From contig OZ251487.1 of assembly GCA_965242685.1 (NCBI GenBank), positions 1,240,001-1,304,000 on the forward strand: a stretch of DNA of 64,000 nucleotides, in the 5' to 3' direction. Positions 8,705 through 19,523 of the stretch are shown here, one piece after another. Under the pieces are notes generated by a model. That model saw only the letters and a program-made list of their open reading frames with translations. It ran no database searches and was not told the DNA's origin. This DNA comes from G965215055 sp965242685 (GTDB lineage Bacteria > Pseudomonadota > Gammaproteobacteria > UBA4575). Made by a program: the position numbers and the translations under genes. The number at the start of each line of letters is the position of its first letter. The stretch's first letter is position 1.

Positions 8705-9595
8705 CTATTCGATGACTACGTGATGCTCTTTCATGCCCATATTATATAATTCGGCAATCACCTTATCCGCCAAACGTACCGTCGACAGAGGCCCGATGCG
8801 CACGCGGTGCAGTGTCTTTCTTTCCTTGGTGACAGGCGAAACGGTAACGGCGCCCAGATTCAGGCCGTCAAGCCGTCGCAGCAACCGGTTGGCATTATCG
8901 CGCGCACTAAACGCGCCGACCTGCACAAAGATTTTCGGCTCTAGGTTTGCCGCCTGCTTGGTCGAGGTGCCGGCAGTCTTCCGATCCTTTTGTCCGTTTC
9001 GGTAGTTCCATTCGTTTAAGGCGCGCACTTCCACCAAACCGGTGCCCTGGCGAACGATACCGAGTTTGGATGCGGCGGAGTAGGATAAGTCAATGATCCG
9101 ATTGTTGTGAAACGGGCCGCGATCATTGACGCGCACGATGACTTTTTTACCGTTTTTTAGGTTGGTGACCTGCACGTAAGTGGGCAGCGGCAGCTGGGTA
9201 TGCGCCGCCGTCATTGCATACATGTCATATTTCTCACCGCTTGACGTTCGTTTGCCGTGAAATTTTTTCCCGTACCACGAGGCAATGCCGCGCTCAACAA
9301 AGTTGTAACTGTTCGCAAGCGTGTAGTAGCGCTTGCCGAATACCACGTAAGAAACCGGGTTCCCATAGCGGCTGCGCGGCTCGGCCCTCGGCGGTATCTT
9401 TTTGATGATCGGCACGTCATCCACCGTCGGCGGTTTATACAGTGAACACGCGCCCTGCCCTATAGCCAGCAAGATGGCTACCCATATACATATACGAGTA
9501 CTATGGGACAGCTTGGTAAAATTAATCCTGTGCAGCAGCGTAATTCCGAATGTCTTGTTTGAGCCGTTGACTGAGCTGATACACAGCCATCGCAT
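8705..9595 (-). CDS. rlpA: rare lipoprotein A (RlpA) with SPOR domain
   Basis: Septal/outer-membrane lytic transglycosylase of the RlpA family. The double-psi beta barrel has the signature ASWYGKKFHGKRTSSGEKYD, and VRVNDRGPFHNNRIIDLSYSAA with its conserved aspartate. A SPOR domain (KIFVQVGAFSARDNA onward) would bind denuded glycan. A lipobox-like AIGQGAC follows a hydrophobic run. The start is unclear: no ATG/GTG/TTG is well placed just before the signal sequence; the nearest ATG (9595) gives a 33-residue polar extension and lies inside mltB, and a TTG at 9640 lies further up. A non-canonical start near the mltB stop (9522-9524) is possible. Confidence 0.9.
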   Translation of the reverse strand: MRWLCISSVNGSNKTFGITLLHRINFTKLSHSTRICIWVAILLAIGQGACSLYKPPTVDDVPIIKKIPPRAEPRSRYGNPVSYVVFGKRYYTLANSYNFVERGIASWYGKKFHGKRTSSGEKYDMYAMTAAHTQLPLPTYVQVTNLKNGKKVIVRVNDRGPFHNNRIIDLSYSAASKLGIVRQGTGLVEVRALNEWNYRNGQKDRKTAGTSTKQAANLEPKIFVQVGAFSARDNANRLLRRLDGLNLGAVTVSPVTKERKTLHRVRIGPLSTVRLADKVIAELYNMGMKEHHVVIE

Positions 9596-10529
9596 ACATG
9601 GAGCTGTGATTATAGCGCGTAATGACGTAAAAATTATCAAAACCTACCCAATATTCTGCCGTAGGATCGTCTTTGAATTCAAGCAGGATCACTTTTTCCT
9701 GCAAACGTGAGTGCCCGCCGGTACTGATCTCAACGTCGTATTGGGACAGCTCGGAGACCGGCGTTACGGGCTTCAAACCCTTACCCAACAACGCCGTATA
9801 GCGGTCCCCCCGTACCGCAACCGGAACGGTGACGACACCATCAGGCTGCCAGCCATGTCGCTTGAAGTAGTTTGCCACGCTGCCGATGGCGTCTTCTTCG
9901 CTTCCCCACAGGTCGCGCTTGCCGTTGCCGTCAAAGTCAATGGCATATGCCCGATAGCTGCTGGAAATAAACTGGCCCAGCCCCATCGCACCGGCATACG
10001 ACCCCTTGATGGCACGCGGGTCCAGCTGTTCCTCTTGCGTCAATAACAGAAAATGCTCCAACTCGCTGCGAAAGAATTTCTGTCGCGGCGGATAGTCAAA
10101 TCCCAGTGTTACCAAAGAATCCAGCACGGGGTAGACGCCCTCATACCTTCCGTAAAAGGTTTCCACGCCGATAATGGCGACAATGATCTCTTCCGGTACG
10201 CCGAAGCGCTGCCGCGCCGCCGTTAGTGTCTGTATGTTCTTTGTCCAAAATTGCAAGCCTTCGCTGATACGTTGCGGAGTGATAAATATGCCCCGATACC
10301 ATTGCCAGTTACGGGTCTTTTCGGCCGGCCTCTGAATCGCGTCCAGCACTTGCCGCTGCCGGGTTACGCCACCAAACAAAGCCGTTAAAGAGGCCTTGGG
10401 GTATTGATGTTGACGCGCAAACTCTTCGATGAATTGCTCGACCTCGGAACGCCCCAGATAGTCCGCGCCTTTGGCACTGCCAACCGTAATCAATGTGCAC
10501 AGAGCAACGACCAGGATTCGCTTATACAT
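9522..10529 (-). CDS. mltB: lytic murein transglycosylase B
   Basis: Exported enzyme cleaving glycan strands with formation of 1,6-anhydro-MurNAc. 335 residues with a signal peptide (MYKRILVVALCTLITVGSAKG). GVETFYGRYEG holds the catalytic glutamate; SYAGAMGLGQFISSSY and DFDGNGKRDLW are MltB-family blocks. It lacks an obvious lipobox, so it is probably periplasmic and soluble (SltB-like). It lies 3 bases after rodA and overlaps the upstream part of the rlpA frame. Confidence 0.94.
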   Translation of the reverse strand: MYKRILVVALCTLITVGSAKGADYLGRSEVEQFIEEFARQHQYPKASLTALFGGVTRQRQVLDAIQRPAEKTRNWQWYRGIFITPQRISEGLQFWTKNIQTLTAARQRFGVPEEIIVAIIGVETFYGRYEGVYPVLDSLVTLGFDYPPRQKFFRSELEHFLLLTQEEQLDPRAIKGSYAGAMGLGQFISSSYRAYAIDFDGNGKRDLWGSEEDAIGSVANYFKRHGWQPDGVVTVPVAVRGDRYTALLGKGLKPVTPVSELSQYDVEISTGGHSRLQEKVILLEFKDDPTAEYWVGFDNFYVITRYNHSSMYAMAVYQLSQRLKQDIRNYAAAQD

Positions 10530-10532
10530 ATG

Positions 10533-11624
10533 TCAGAATGATGCCAGTTTTCTGTGCGAGTGAATCGACATCAAGATCCCAAGTGCGGCCAATACCGTCA
10601 CGATTGAAGTCCCTCCGTAACTAACCAGCGGCAAGGGAATACCGACTACCGGAAACAACCCGCTTGACATGCCTATATTAATCACGAAATAAACAAAAAA
10701 AACCAAACTCAAACCTCCCGCGAGGAGTCTTGAATAATTATCTCTTGCACGCACCGCAATACTCAACCCGCGCATTACGATAAATCCGTAAATGGATAAC
10801 AGTAAGACCACACCCCAAAAGCCGAACTCTTCGGCAAACACGGCAAAAATGAAATCGGTTGACCTCTCGGGGATAAAGTCAAGCTGCGACTGGGTTCCAT
10901 TCAGCCAGCCCTTACCGTAAAGACCGCCGGAACCAATAGCGATCTTTGCTTGAATGATGTGATAACCGGCACCCAGGGGGTCATTTTCGGGATTGAACAA
11001 GGTAAATATTCGTTGTCGCTGGTAGTCATGGAGATAAAGCCAGAGCAGCGGCGTACACATCAAGGCCAAACTGCCGAATACCGCAAGCAGCCACCATCTA
11101 ATTCCAGACAAGAAGATCAGGAAAATGCCTGTTGAGGCCACCAGGATCGCGGTGCCCAAGTCCGGCTGATATGCGATCAGCGTCACCGGAACGACGATGA
11201 GAAGAAGTGCCGCACCGATACGCAATAAGGGGGGAGGCAGGTGCACGTTACTGAAGCACCAGGCGACCATCATGGGAAGAAATATCTTCATCAATTCCGA
11301 GGGCTGAAACTGAAAGACACCGATGCTCAGCCAGCGTTGCGCCCCTTTACCACTGTAACCGAACAGCATCACTACTACTAATAAGATCAAACCGGCCAGG
11401 TACAACCACGGCGACCAATACAACAGTGTTCTACTCGAAATCTGAGCCAAAAAAAGCAATACCGCAAAGCCGATGACAAGCCGTATCAATTGGTTCACGA
11501 TCTTTTCCATGTCGCCATTGGTGGCACTGTAAAGTACGACCAGCCCTACCCCGCAAAGAATAACCAACGCACCCATCAACGTAGGGTCAATATTAAAATT
11601 GTACTTTCCGATTGACCGAAGCAT
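10533..11624 (-). CDS. rodA: rod-shape SEDS peptidoglycan polymerase RodA
   Basis: Membrane glycosyltransferase of the elongasome, partner of PBP2. About 363 residues from the ATG at 11624, chosen because GGAAGG lies 5 bases upstream and the longer frame would begin inside mrdA. Around ten membrane segments are visible. SEDS blocks: GKGAQRWLSIGVFQFQPSE, AYQPDLGTAI, RIFTLFNPENDPLGAGYHI, GSGGLYGKGWLNG, FIPERSTDFIFAVFAEEFGF and PLVSYGGTSIV. It follows mrdA by 22 bases, the usual mrdA-rodA pairing. Confidence 0.96.
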   Translation of the reverse strand: MLRSIGKYNFNIDPTLMGALVILCGVGLVVLYSATNGDMEKIVNQLIRLVIGFAVLLFLAQISSRTLLYWSPWLYLAGLILLVVVMLFGYSGKGAQRWLSIGVFQFQPSELMKIFLPMMVAWCFSNVHLPPPLLRIGAALLLIVVPVTLIAYQPDLGTAILVASTGIFLIFLSGIRWWLLAVFGSLALMCTPLLWLYLHDYQRQRIFTLFNPENDPLGAGYHIIQAKIAIGSGGLYGKGWLNGTQSQLDFIPERSTDFIFAVFAEEFGFWGVVLLLSIYGFIVMRGLSIAVRARDNYSRLLAGGLSLVFFVYFVINIGMSSGLFPVVGIPLPLVSYGGTSIVTVLAALGILMSIHSHRKLASF

Positions 11625-11646
11625 GTGCGCCTTCCACAACGACCCC

Positions 11647-13533
11647 TTACAACAGTCCCGCCACAACGGGCAACGTCTCTTCATCCAGCAGGTAGTGATC
11701 CATAATGGTCTTCGCTATAGGCGCGGCAACCTTGCCGCCGCTGCCCCCATTCTCGACGATCACCGCAATGGCAATCTTGGGGTCATCTACCGGTGCGAAC
11801 GCAATAAATAGGCCATGATCCCATAGTTCTTTCGCAAGTTTCGTTTCGTCATATTCTCCGCCATTCAGGCTGAACACCTGGGCGGTACCGGTCTTCCCCG
11901 CAATCTTGTAATCGGCATTTCTGCCGATCCTGTATGCCGTACCATTGGGGCGATGTACAGAATCCACCATCCCTGAAATAATCTCCTGCCAATATTCTTC
12001 ATTTGAGACCGTGACGCTCGAGATTGCGACAGCACCCGTCGTATCGGTTTCCATCGTCCCGTCCCGCTTACGAATCGCGCGTAAAAATCTCGGTTTCACG
12101 ACCTGTCCTCGGGTTGCCAAAACACTGGTGGCCACGGCAAGCTGCAAGGGCGTAACCAACATGTATCCCTGACCAATTCCCGCGATGACGGTCTCGCCCG
12201 GATGCCACGGTTGCCCGTAGACGCTGCGCTTCCATTCCGGGGTGGGAATGACTCCCGTGGCCTCGCCCCACACGTCCACCTCGGTTTTGACGCCGAAATT
12301 GAATTGAGTAAGAAACTCGGCAATTCGATCAATTCCGAGTTCGTTTGCCAGGGTATAGAAATACACGTCGCATGATTGCGTGATCGCCTTGCGCATATCC
12401 ACTTTGCCGTGTCCTTCCTTTTTCCAGTCACGATATTTGCGCTTGTACCCGGGCAACTGGTAAAAAGGCCCCGCATTGATTATTTTTTGAGGCGAAATCG
12501 CCTCGTAGTTTAACCCGGCCAACGCCAGCATGGGTTTGATCGTTGAACCGGGCATGTATTGCCCCATCAAGGCACGATTGAACAAGGGCCGGCCCGGGTC
12601 GTTATTTAACGATGCGTACTGCTTGCTGCTGACGCCGTTGACAAAAAGTGCGGGGTTAAAGGCGGGCGTGCTGACAAAAACCAGTATTTCACCGCTACGC
12701 GGGTCCATCGCAACCACGGAACCCTTGCGTTCACCCAGGATTTCCTGGGCAATTTTTTGCAGGCGCGCGTCAAGCGACAGAATCAAGTCTGCGCCCGGGG
12801 TCGGAAATACCGTTTCCAAGGTACGCAATATACGCCCCTGGGCGTTGATCTCGACGTGCCGGTATCCAACGTCCCCGTGTAAGACTTCTTCATAAAACTT
12901 TTCTACGCCCGATTTGCCGATGTGGGTGGTGCCGTTGTAGTCACTCTTATCCAGCGTTTTCACTTCTCGCGTATCAATTTGACCCATGTAACCCAACGCA
13001 TGTACGCCCACCTCTGCCAAGGGATAATTCCGGCCGACAAGCGCCGCGATCTCCACGCCCGGAAAACGGTGGCGATTGACGGCAAAACGCGCCACATCTT
13101 CGTCGCTTACATTTATTTTCAAGGGAACCGGCTCAAACGTCTGTTTACGTCTCGCACTCTCGTAAAACTTTGTAAGGTGGTAGTCCTCAAGCTGTACATA
13201 CTTGCCAATATCGGCAATAACCTGCTTGAGGTCATCGACTTGCGAAGGCGTAACCTGGATCTGGTAGCTTGGCTTGTTGTTCGCCAGCAGCCGTAAGTTT
13301 CGGTCATAGATCAACCCTCTGACGGGCGGAATAGGCACTACCCGCACGTGATTTTCCTTTGACAACGTTGCATAACGCTCATTATCTATGGATTGAAGAT
13401 AAAACAGCCGCCAGCCAAGCATCGCCATGGAGAGCATGACCAATAGCACAATAAGATAAACGCGCACCCTGAAACGGCGCGCATCAATTTGAGAACTTTC
13501 AAAAAAGTCGTTTTTTTCCAATTTTTTCTGCAT
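11647..13533 (-). CDS. mrdA: penicillin-binding protein 2, elongasome transpeptidase
   Basis: Class B PBP that crosslinks lateral-wall murein with RodA. 628 residues, standard length. One N-terminal membrane anchor (VYLIVLLVMLSMAMLGWRLFYLQ) follows a short cytoplasmic tail. The pedestal domain begins PPVRGLIYDRN. Transpeptidase motifs: STIK (MPGSTIKPML), SCD (TQSCDVYFYTL) and KTGT (IAGKTGTAQVF). First visible gene of the minus-strand cell-wall operon; mreBCD are not in the window. A 267-base spacer upstream, shared with divergent hppA, holds no gene I can support. Confidence 0.97.
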   Translation of the reverse strand: MQKKLEKNDFFESSQIDARRFRVRVYLIVLLVMLSMAMLGWRLFYLQSIDNERYATLSKENHVRVVPIPPVRGLIYDRNLRLLANNKPSYQIQVTPSQVDDLKQVIADIGKYVQLEDYHLTKFYESARRKQTFEPVPLKINVSDEDVARFAVNRHRFPGVEIAALVGRNYPLAEVGVHALGYMGQIDTREVKTLDKSDYNGTTHIGKSGVEKFYEEVLHGDVGYRHVEINAQGRILRTLETVFPTPGADLILSLDARLQKIAQEILGERKGSVVAMDPRSGEILVFVSTPAFNPALFVNGVSSKQYASLNNDPGRPLFNRALMGQYMPGSTIKPMLALAGLNYEAISPQKIINAGPFYQLPGYKRKYRDWKKEGHGKVDMRKAITQSCDVYFYTLANELGIDRIAEFLTQFNFGVKTEVDVWGEATGVIPTPEWKRSVYGQPWHPGETVIAGIGQGYMLVTPLQLAVATSVLATRGQVVKPRFLRAIRKRDGTMETDTTGAVAISSVTVSNEEYWQEIISGMVDSVHRPNGTAYRIGRNADYKIAGKTGTAQVFSLNGGEYDETKLAKELWDHGLFIAFAPVDDPKIAIAVIVENGGSGGKVAAPIAKTIMDHYLLDEETLPVVAGLL

Positions 13534-13800
13534 TTACATTTATATATGGATTAAATGCTATACCAAACGTAAACTCGGCCTCTGCATGTACACTTTGAAT
13601 CCTATGCCGGTCGATATTGTAATGTATCAGACACGTAAAATGACGACGACAACCGGTTTTTGCCTTGAGTGATGTCGAATGAACGCCACTCGCCCACACA
13701 CGCATAGGCTTACGGCCATCCTCGTGTACCGATGCGGATGAGTAACGATAAGCCACAGCCTTACTAAAAACAACACTATATCCTTCAAGGAGCATTATCC

Positions 13801-15804
<2,004 letters not shown>

Positions 15805-15829
15805 GCGTCCCTGCCAAGTGGGAAAAGGC

Positions 15830-17098
15830 ATGAACGGCAATACCCTCTACACCGGCGACAACCTCTACATCCTTCACGGCATGGACGGCGAGACGGTGGA
15901 TTTAATCTATCTCGACCCACCGTTCAACAGTAAGCGATTATACAAGGCGCCGGTGGGCAGCCGCGCCGCCGGTGCCTCCTTCAAGGATATGTGGACCTGG
16001 CAAGATGTCGATGAATCCTACCTCGACCAACTGGTAGAGGATTATCCCTACCTGGTGCAGTTTATCCAGTCGGTGGAAGTCATTCATGGCAAGCCGATGA
16101 TGGCCTACCTCACCTACATGACCCAGCGCATCATCGAAATGCGCCGCATCTTAAAATCGACCGGCTCCATCTACCTACACTGCGACCCGTATGCCAGCCA
16201 CTACCTGAAGATCCTGATGGACAGGATCTTCGGGAAAAACTGCTTTCGGAACGAAATAATTTGGCATTATTCCGGCTGGAACAAACGCCTTACATCGCAC
16301 ATTGAGCGTAGGCACGATGCCTTGTTTTTCTATTCCAAAACAAAGTCGGTTAGATTCAATTCCCCCACGCGCCCGTGGAAAGACAAGCACGAATACGTCA
16401 AAGTCAGAAAGCAGAAGGTTAGAAAAGACGATGACGACGGACGGGAATATGTACTATCCGACGCCGGCGGGGGCAAAAGGGTAAAACGATATTTGGATGA
16501 GGCGATGGAGTACGGCGTGCCTCTCGATAATGTGTGGGACATCCCGAAACTGAACAACTCGGATGCGGAAAAAACGGGCTATCCGACCCAAAAGCCGCTG
16601 AAATTGCTTCAGCGCATCATCGAGGTATCCAGCAACGAAGGCGATGTAGTCCTCGACCCGTTCTGCGGCTGCGCCACCACCTGTGTCGCCGCCCAACAAC
16701 TCGGCCGCAACTGGATCGGCATCGACATCTCCGAAAAGGCCGCCGAACTGGTGGTGGATCGCCTCTCCGACGAGGCCGGCCTGTTCACCGACTTCATCCA
16801 CCTCGACCGCCCGCCGCAACGCACCGACCTGGAACAATGCACCCCCGATCAAGACGCAAAGACGCGCCTGTACGCCGACCAGAACGGGCAGTGCAACGCC
16901 TGCGGCGTAGAAATGGACATCCGGCACTTTGAGATTGACCACATCATCCCCCGCGCCAAGCACGGCGGCGACTACTACGAAAACTACCAACTCCTGTGCG
17001 GCCACTGCAACCGCACCAAGGGCGACCGACCGATGGAATACCTGCGCGCCAAAATCAGGCGTAGAAATGAAACGCTAAGGACCAGGGTATCTTTCTGA
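15830..17098 (+). CDS. DNA (N4/N6) methyltransferase fused to an HNH domain
   Basis: 422 residues from the ATG at 15830; a GTG at 15818 is a less likely start. Motif IV DLIYLDPPF comes first and motif I DPFCGCATT near residue 270, the beta-class order of amino-methyltransferases. The middle segment (about 140-240) is probably target recognition. After GIDISEKAAELV comes a zinc HNH domain: CNACG, FEIDHIIPRAKHGGD, then NYQLLCGHCNRTKGDR, with both CxxC pairs and the DH/N/H residues intact. It could be a one-chain modification-restriction protein or a methyltransferase with a DNA-nicking or binding module. No separate restriction gene is nearby. It starts about 25 bases after hppA and is followed by the ankyrin gene; transfer is plausible. 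Confidence 0.88.
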   Translation: MNGNTLYTGDNLYILHGMDGETVDLIYLDPPFNSKRLYKAPVGSRAAGASFKDMWTWQDVDESYLDQLVEDYPYLVQFIQSVEVIHGKPMMAYLTYMTQRIIEMRRILKSTGSIYLHCDPYASHYLKILMDRIFGKNCFRNEIIWHYSGWNKRLTSHIERRHDALFFYSKTKSVRFNSPTRPWKDKHEYVKVRKQKVRKDDDDGREYVLSDAGGGKRVKRYLDEAMEYGVPLDNVWDIPKLNNSDAEKTGYPTQKPLKLLQRIIEVSSNEGDVVLDPFCGCATTCVAAQQLGRNWIGIDISEKAAELVVDRLSDEAGLFTDFIHLDRPPQRTDLEQCTPDQDAKTRLYADQNGQCNACGVEMDIRHFEIDHIIPRAKHGGDYYENYQLLCGHCNRTKGDRPMEYLRAKIRRRNETLRTRVSF

Positions 17099-17176
17099 TG
17101 ACCCCCCCAACCTAAAAAAGACTAAGGATTTAGAGTTTCATTCTGAAAAGACCAGGCACCCACCGACAAAGGCAAG

Positions 17177-18961
17177 ATGAACAAGATTAAAGTAAAGTTA
17201 CTCACTGTACCGCTTATGCTGTGCCTGACGAGTCTGCCGGTGATGGCCGCGCCGCTGCACGATGCGGCGATAGAAGACAACGTTGCCAAGATCCGTACCT
17301 TGTTAAATCAAAGCGCGCAAGTCGATGTGCGAGACGAGTATGGACGCACGCCCCTGCATTTCGCGACATTGGGGAACAAAATCGAGGCCATCCGTATGCT
17401 GCTAAAGGCCGGTGCCAACGTCAATGCACGAGACAAGTATGGGAGCACGCCCCTACATCTCGCGGCGAGGAAGGATGACCGCATCGAGGCCGTCCGTACA
17501 CTGCTGGATGCCGGTGCCGATGTCAATACACGAATCAAAGGGAAGATATCTTCCGGGTACACGCCCCTGCATTATGCGGCGAGGAGGGATGGCCGCATCG
17601 AGGCCGTCCGTGCACTGCTGAAGGCCGGTGCCAACGTCCATGCACAAGCCAAGAATGGGAGCACGCCCCTGCATCACGCGGCGATGAATGGCCACGTCGA
17701 GGCCATCCGTGTGCTGCTAAAGGCCGGTGCCAACGTCAATGCACGAGACAAGTATGGGCAAACGTCCCTGCATCACGCGGCGGAGAGGGACCACGTCGAG
17801 ACCATCCGTGCGCTGCTGGAGGCCGGCGCCAACGTCCATGCACAAGACAAGTATGGGGAAACACCCCTGCATCGCGCGGCCGCGACATTTTGGAACAATG
17901 TCGAGGTCGTCCGCGTACTGCTGAAGGCCGGTGCCGACGTCAATGCACAAGCCAAGTTTGGAACGCCCCTGCGTCTCGCGAACGATAATATTGAGACCAT
18001 CCGTGCACTGCTGAAGGCCGGTGCCGACGTCCATGTACAAGCCAAGGATGGGTACACGCCTCTACATCGCGCGGCGTCTTTCGGCCAAGTCGAGGCCATC
18101 CGTGCACTGCTGGAGGCCGGTGCCGACGTCAATGTACAAACAACCAACTATAAGGTGACACCTCTGCATCTCGCGGGCGATAATATTGAGGCCGTCCGCG
18201 CACTGCTGAAGGCCGGTGCCAATGCCGATGCACGAACCGAAAAAAAGGGATTTACGCCCCTGCATTTCGCGGCGAAGGAGGGCCACATCGAGACCATCCG
18301 TGCACTGCTGAAGGCCGGCGCCGATGTCCATGCACAAGACAAGTATGGGGAAACGCCTCTGCATTTCGCGGACGATATTAAGACCATCCGCGCGTTGCTG
18401 AAGGCCGGTGCCGACGTCAATGCACGAAAAAAAGAGAAGGTACTTTCTGGGAAAACACCCCTGCATAGGATGGCATGGAGTGACCACGCCGAGGCCGTCC
18501 GCACACTGCTGGAGGCCGGTGCCGATGTCAATGCACGAACCGAGAATGGGTACACGCCCCTGCATTTCGCGGACGATATTGAGACCACCCGCGCGTTGCT
18601 GAAGGCCGGTGCCGACGTCAATGCGCGAGACAAGTTTGGGGGAACGCCTTTACATGAAGCGGCGAGGGATGGCGAAGTCGAGGCCGTCCGCACACTGCTG
18701 AAGGTCGGTGCTGATATCAGTGCACAAAACAAGCATTATAAGGTAACACCCCTGCATTACGCGGCGATGGAGGGCCAAGTCGAGGCCGTCCGTGCACTGT
18801 TGAAGGCCGGCGCCGATGTCAATGCGAAAAACAGTGATGGGTGCAGCCCGTTAGACTATGCCCGAGCGCGTATGAAGCGTACCGTAGGTTCAATGGCGCT
18901 CTTCAAGATCGAGGAGACCATCAAGGTCTTACAAGCGGCCGGCGGGCGTCCAGGGTGTTGA
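17177..18961 (+). CDS. exported protein made of 17 ankyrin repeats
   Basis: 594 residues. A signal peptide (MNKIKVKLLTVPLMLCL, ending VMA at residue 24) directs it to the periplasm or beyond. The rest is almost entirely ankyrin repeats of the form TPLHxAAxxGxxEAxRxLLKAGADVNAxDKxG: I count 17, the first and last diverged. Full repeats have 33-35 residues; repeats 8, 10, 12 and 14 are shortened in the helix-1/helix-2 region and alternate with full ones. Ankyrin arrays bind proteins; exported ones occur in host-associated bacteria but also in free-living species. No catalytic domain is attached. AAAGG lies just upstream of the ATG. Partner and function are unknown. Confidence 0.93.
   Translation: MNKIKVKLLTVPLMLCLTSLPVMAAPLHDAAIEDNVAKIRTLLNQSAQVDVRDEYGRTPLHFATLGNKIEAIRMLLKAGANVNARDKYGSTPLHLAARKDDRIEAVRTLLDAGADVNTRIKGKISSGYTPLHYAARRDGRIEAVRALLKAGANVHAQAKNGSTPLHHAAMNGHVEAIRVLLKAGANVNARDKYGQTSLHHAAERDHVETIRALLEAGANVHAQDKYGETPLHRAAATFWNNVEVVRVLLKAGADVNAQAKFGTPLRLANDNIETIRALLKAGADVHVQAKDGYTPLHRAASFGQVEAIRALLEAGADVNVQTTNYKVTPLHLAGDNIEAVRALLKAGANADARTEKKGFTPLHFAAKEGHIETIRALLKAGADVHAQDKYGETPLHFADDIKTIRALLKAGADVNARKKEKVLSGKTPLHRMAWSDHAEAVRTLLEAGADVNARTENGYTPLHFADDIETTRALLKAGADVNARDKFGGTPLHEAARDGEVEAVRTLLKVGADISAQNKHYKVTPLHYAAMEGQVEAVRALLKAGADVNAKNSDGCSPLDYARARMKRTVGSMALFKIEETIKVLQAAGGRPGC
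17250..18860 (+). repeat. tandem ~99-base coding repeats of the ankyrin gene
   Basis: The ankyrin repeats are still recognisable as DNA repeats, for example recurrent CTGCTGAAGGCCGGTGCC blocks about every 90-105 bases. Units are similar enough for recombination and copy-number change. Confidence 0.85.
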
Positions 18962-19043
18962 TTTACACAATAATATCCATTCCACGGGCATTAAGGATTG
19001 CCGTCTAATTTTTTGTCATTCATATCTAACTAGGTGGGGAATA

Positions 19044-19147
19044 AAACAGATGAATTTAAATAAGTCACCGAAGTAAAACGAGGCAACCAAAGCAAAAAAA
19101 CAGATGAGCTGAAATAGACCACCAAAGTAGAGCGAGACCACCAAAAA
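19044..19147 (+). repeat. two diverged copies of a 54-base-period repeat
   Basis: Copies begin with AAACAGATGA at 19044 and 19098; about three quarters of 50 aligned bases match. The offset of 54 is a whole number of codons, and in one plus frame the copies read TDEFK-stop-VTEVKRGNQ and TDELK-stop-TTKVERDHQ, suggesting a decayed repetitive coding sequence. Confidence 0.55.
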
Positions 19148-19186
19148 CGCTTACAAGATAAACCTAAAGTAATTTCTAGCCCACCG

Positions 19187-19226
19187 GATGCGGATAGATG
19201 CGGATAAATGCGGATAGATGCGGAAA
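19187..19226. repeat. four tandem 10-base units (GATGCGGATA)
   Basis: Four consecutive copies of GATGCGGATA, the third with A for the first G and the last ending AAA. The period is about one helical turn. Too short and without spacers, so not CRISPR. Confidence 0.85.
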
Positions 19227-19308
19227 AAAAGCTCCAAAATCGCGTCTTTTAATACTGTTTTTTCGCGCCCAAATTAGGCGGCGATCCACATCCTTCCGCC
19301 TTGAGATT

Positions 19309-19503
19309 TTAGGGCCAATTCTTAACCCGCACGTCCATACTGGAAGGCCAATTTTTAACCGAGACATAGCACGGATCGTACCGGCTGCCCCCGCAATCGC
19401 CCACCGCCCGCACGGGCGTAATGGCATTCTGCGCCGCAATAATACATAGAGCGGCGGCAATAACGGTTAACACTGCCTTGATATAACGGTCTGTCGATTT
19501 CAT
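19309..19503 (-). CDS. 64-residue exported or membrane-anchored small protein
   Basis: From the ATG at 19503, preceded by a strong GGAGGAG 5 bases upstream. Residues about 8-30 form a hydrophobic segment (AVLTVIAAALCIIAAQNA, then ITPVRA) that could be a signal peptide or anchor. The mature part is only about 33 residues with two cysteines (DCGGSRYDPCYV) and ends with two copies of a V-x-VKNWP motif, VSVKNWP and VRVKNWP. It begins 20 bases after the RND pump stop on the same strand, so is probably co-transcribed and may be a pump accessory. I do not recognise the family. Confidence 0.65.
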   Translation of the reverse strand: MKSTDRYIKAVLTVIAAALCIIAAQNAITPVRAVGDCGGSRYDPCYVSVKNWPSSMDVRVKNWP

Positions 19504-19523
19504 GGCTTCTCCTCCTTTGGTTT

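Larger units (their letters stand above)
18962..19308. other. spacer with degenerate repeats, no supportable gene
   Basis: 347 bases between the ankyrin gene and the small exported protein (opposite strand). Its first part is AT-rich and holds two diverged copies of a ~50-base unit; then four 10-base units; the remainder shows no motif I recognise. Open frames here look like chance. Confidence 0.6.

Noticed and set aside
19187..19226. Short tandem repeats considered as CRISPR
   Set aside because: Units are 10 bases with no spacers and no cas genes.
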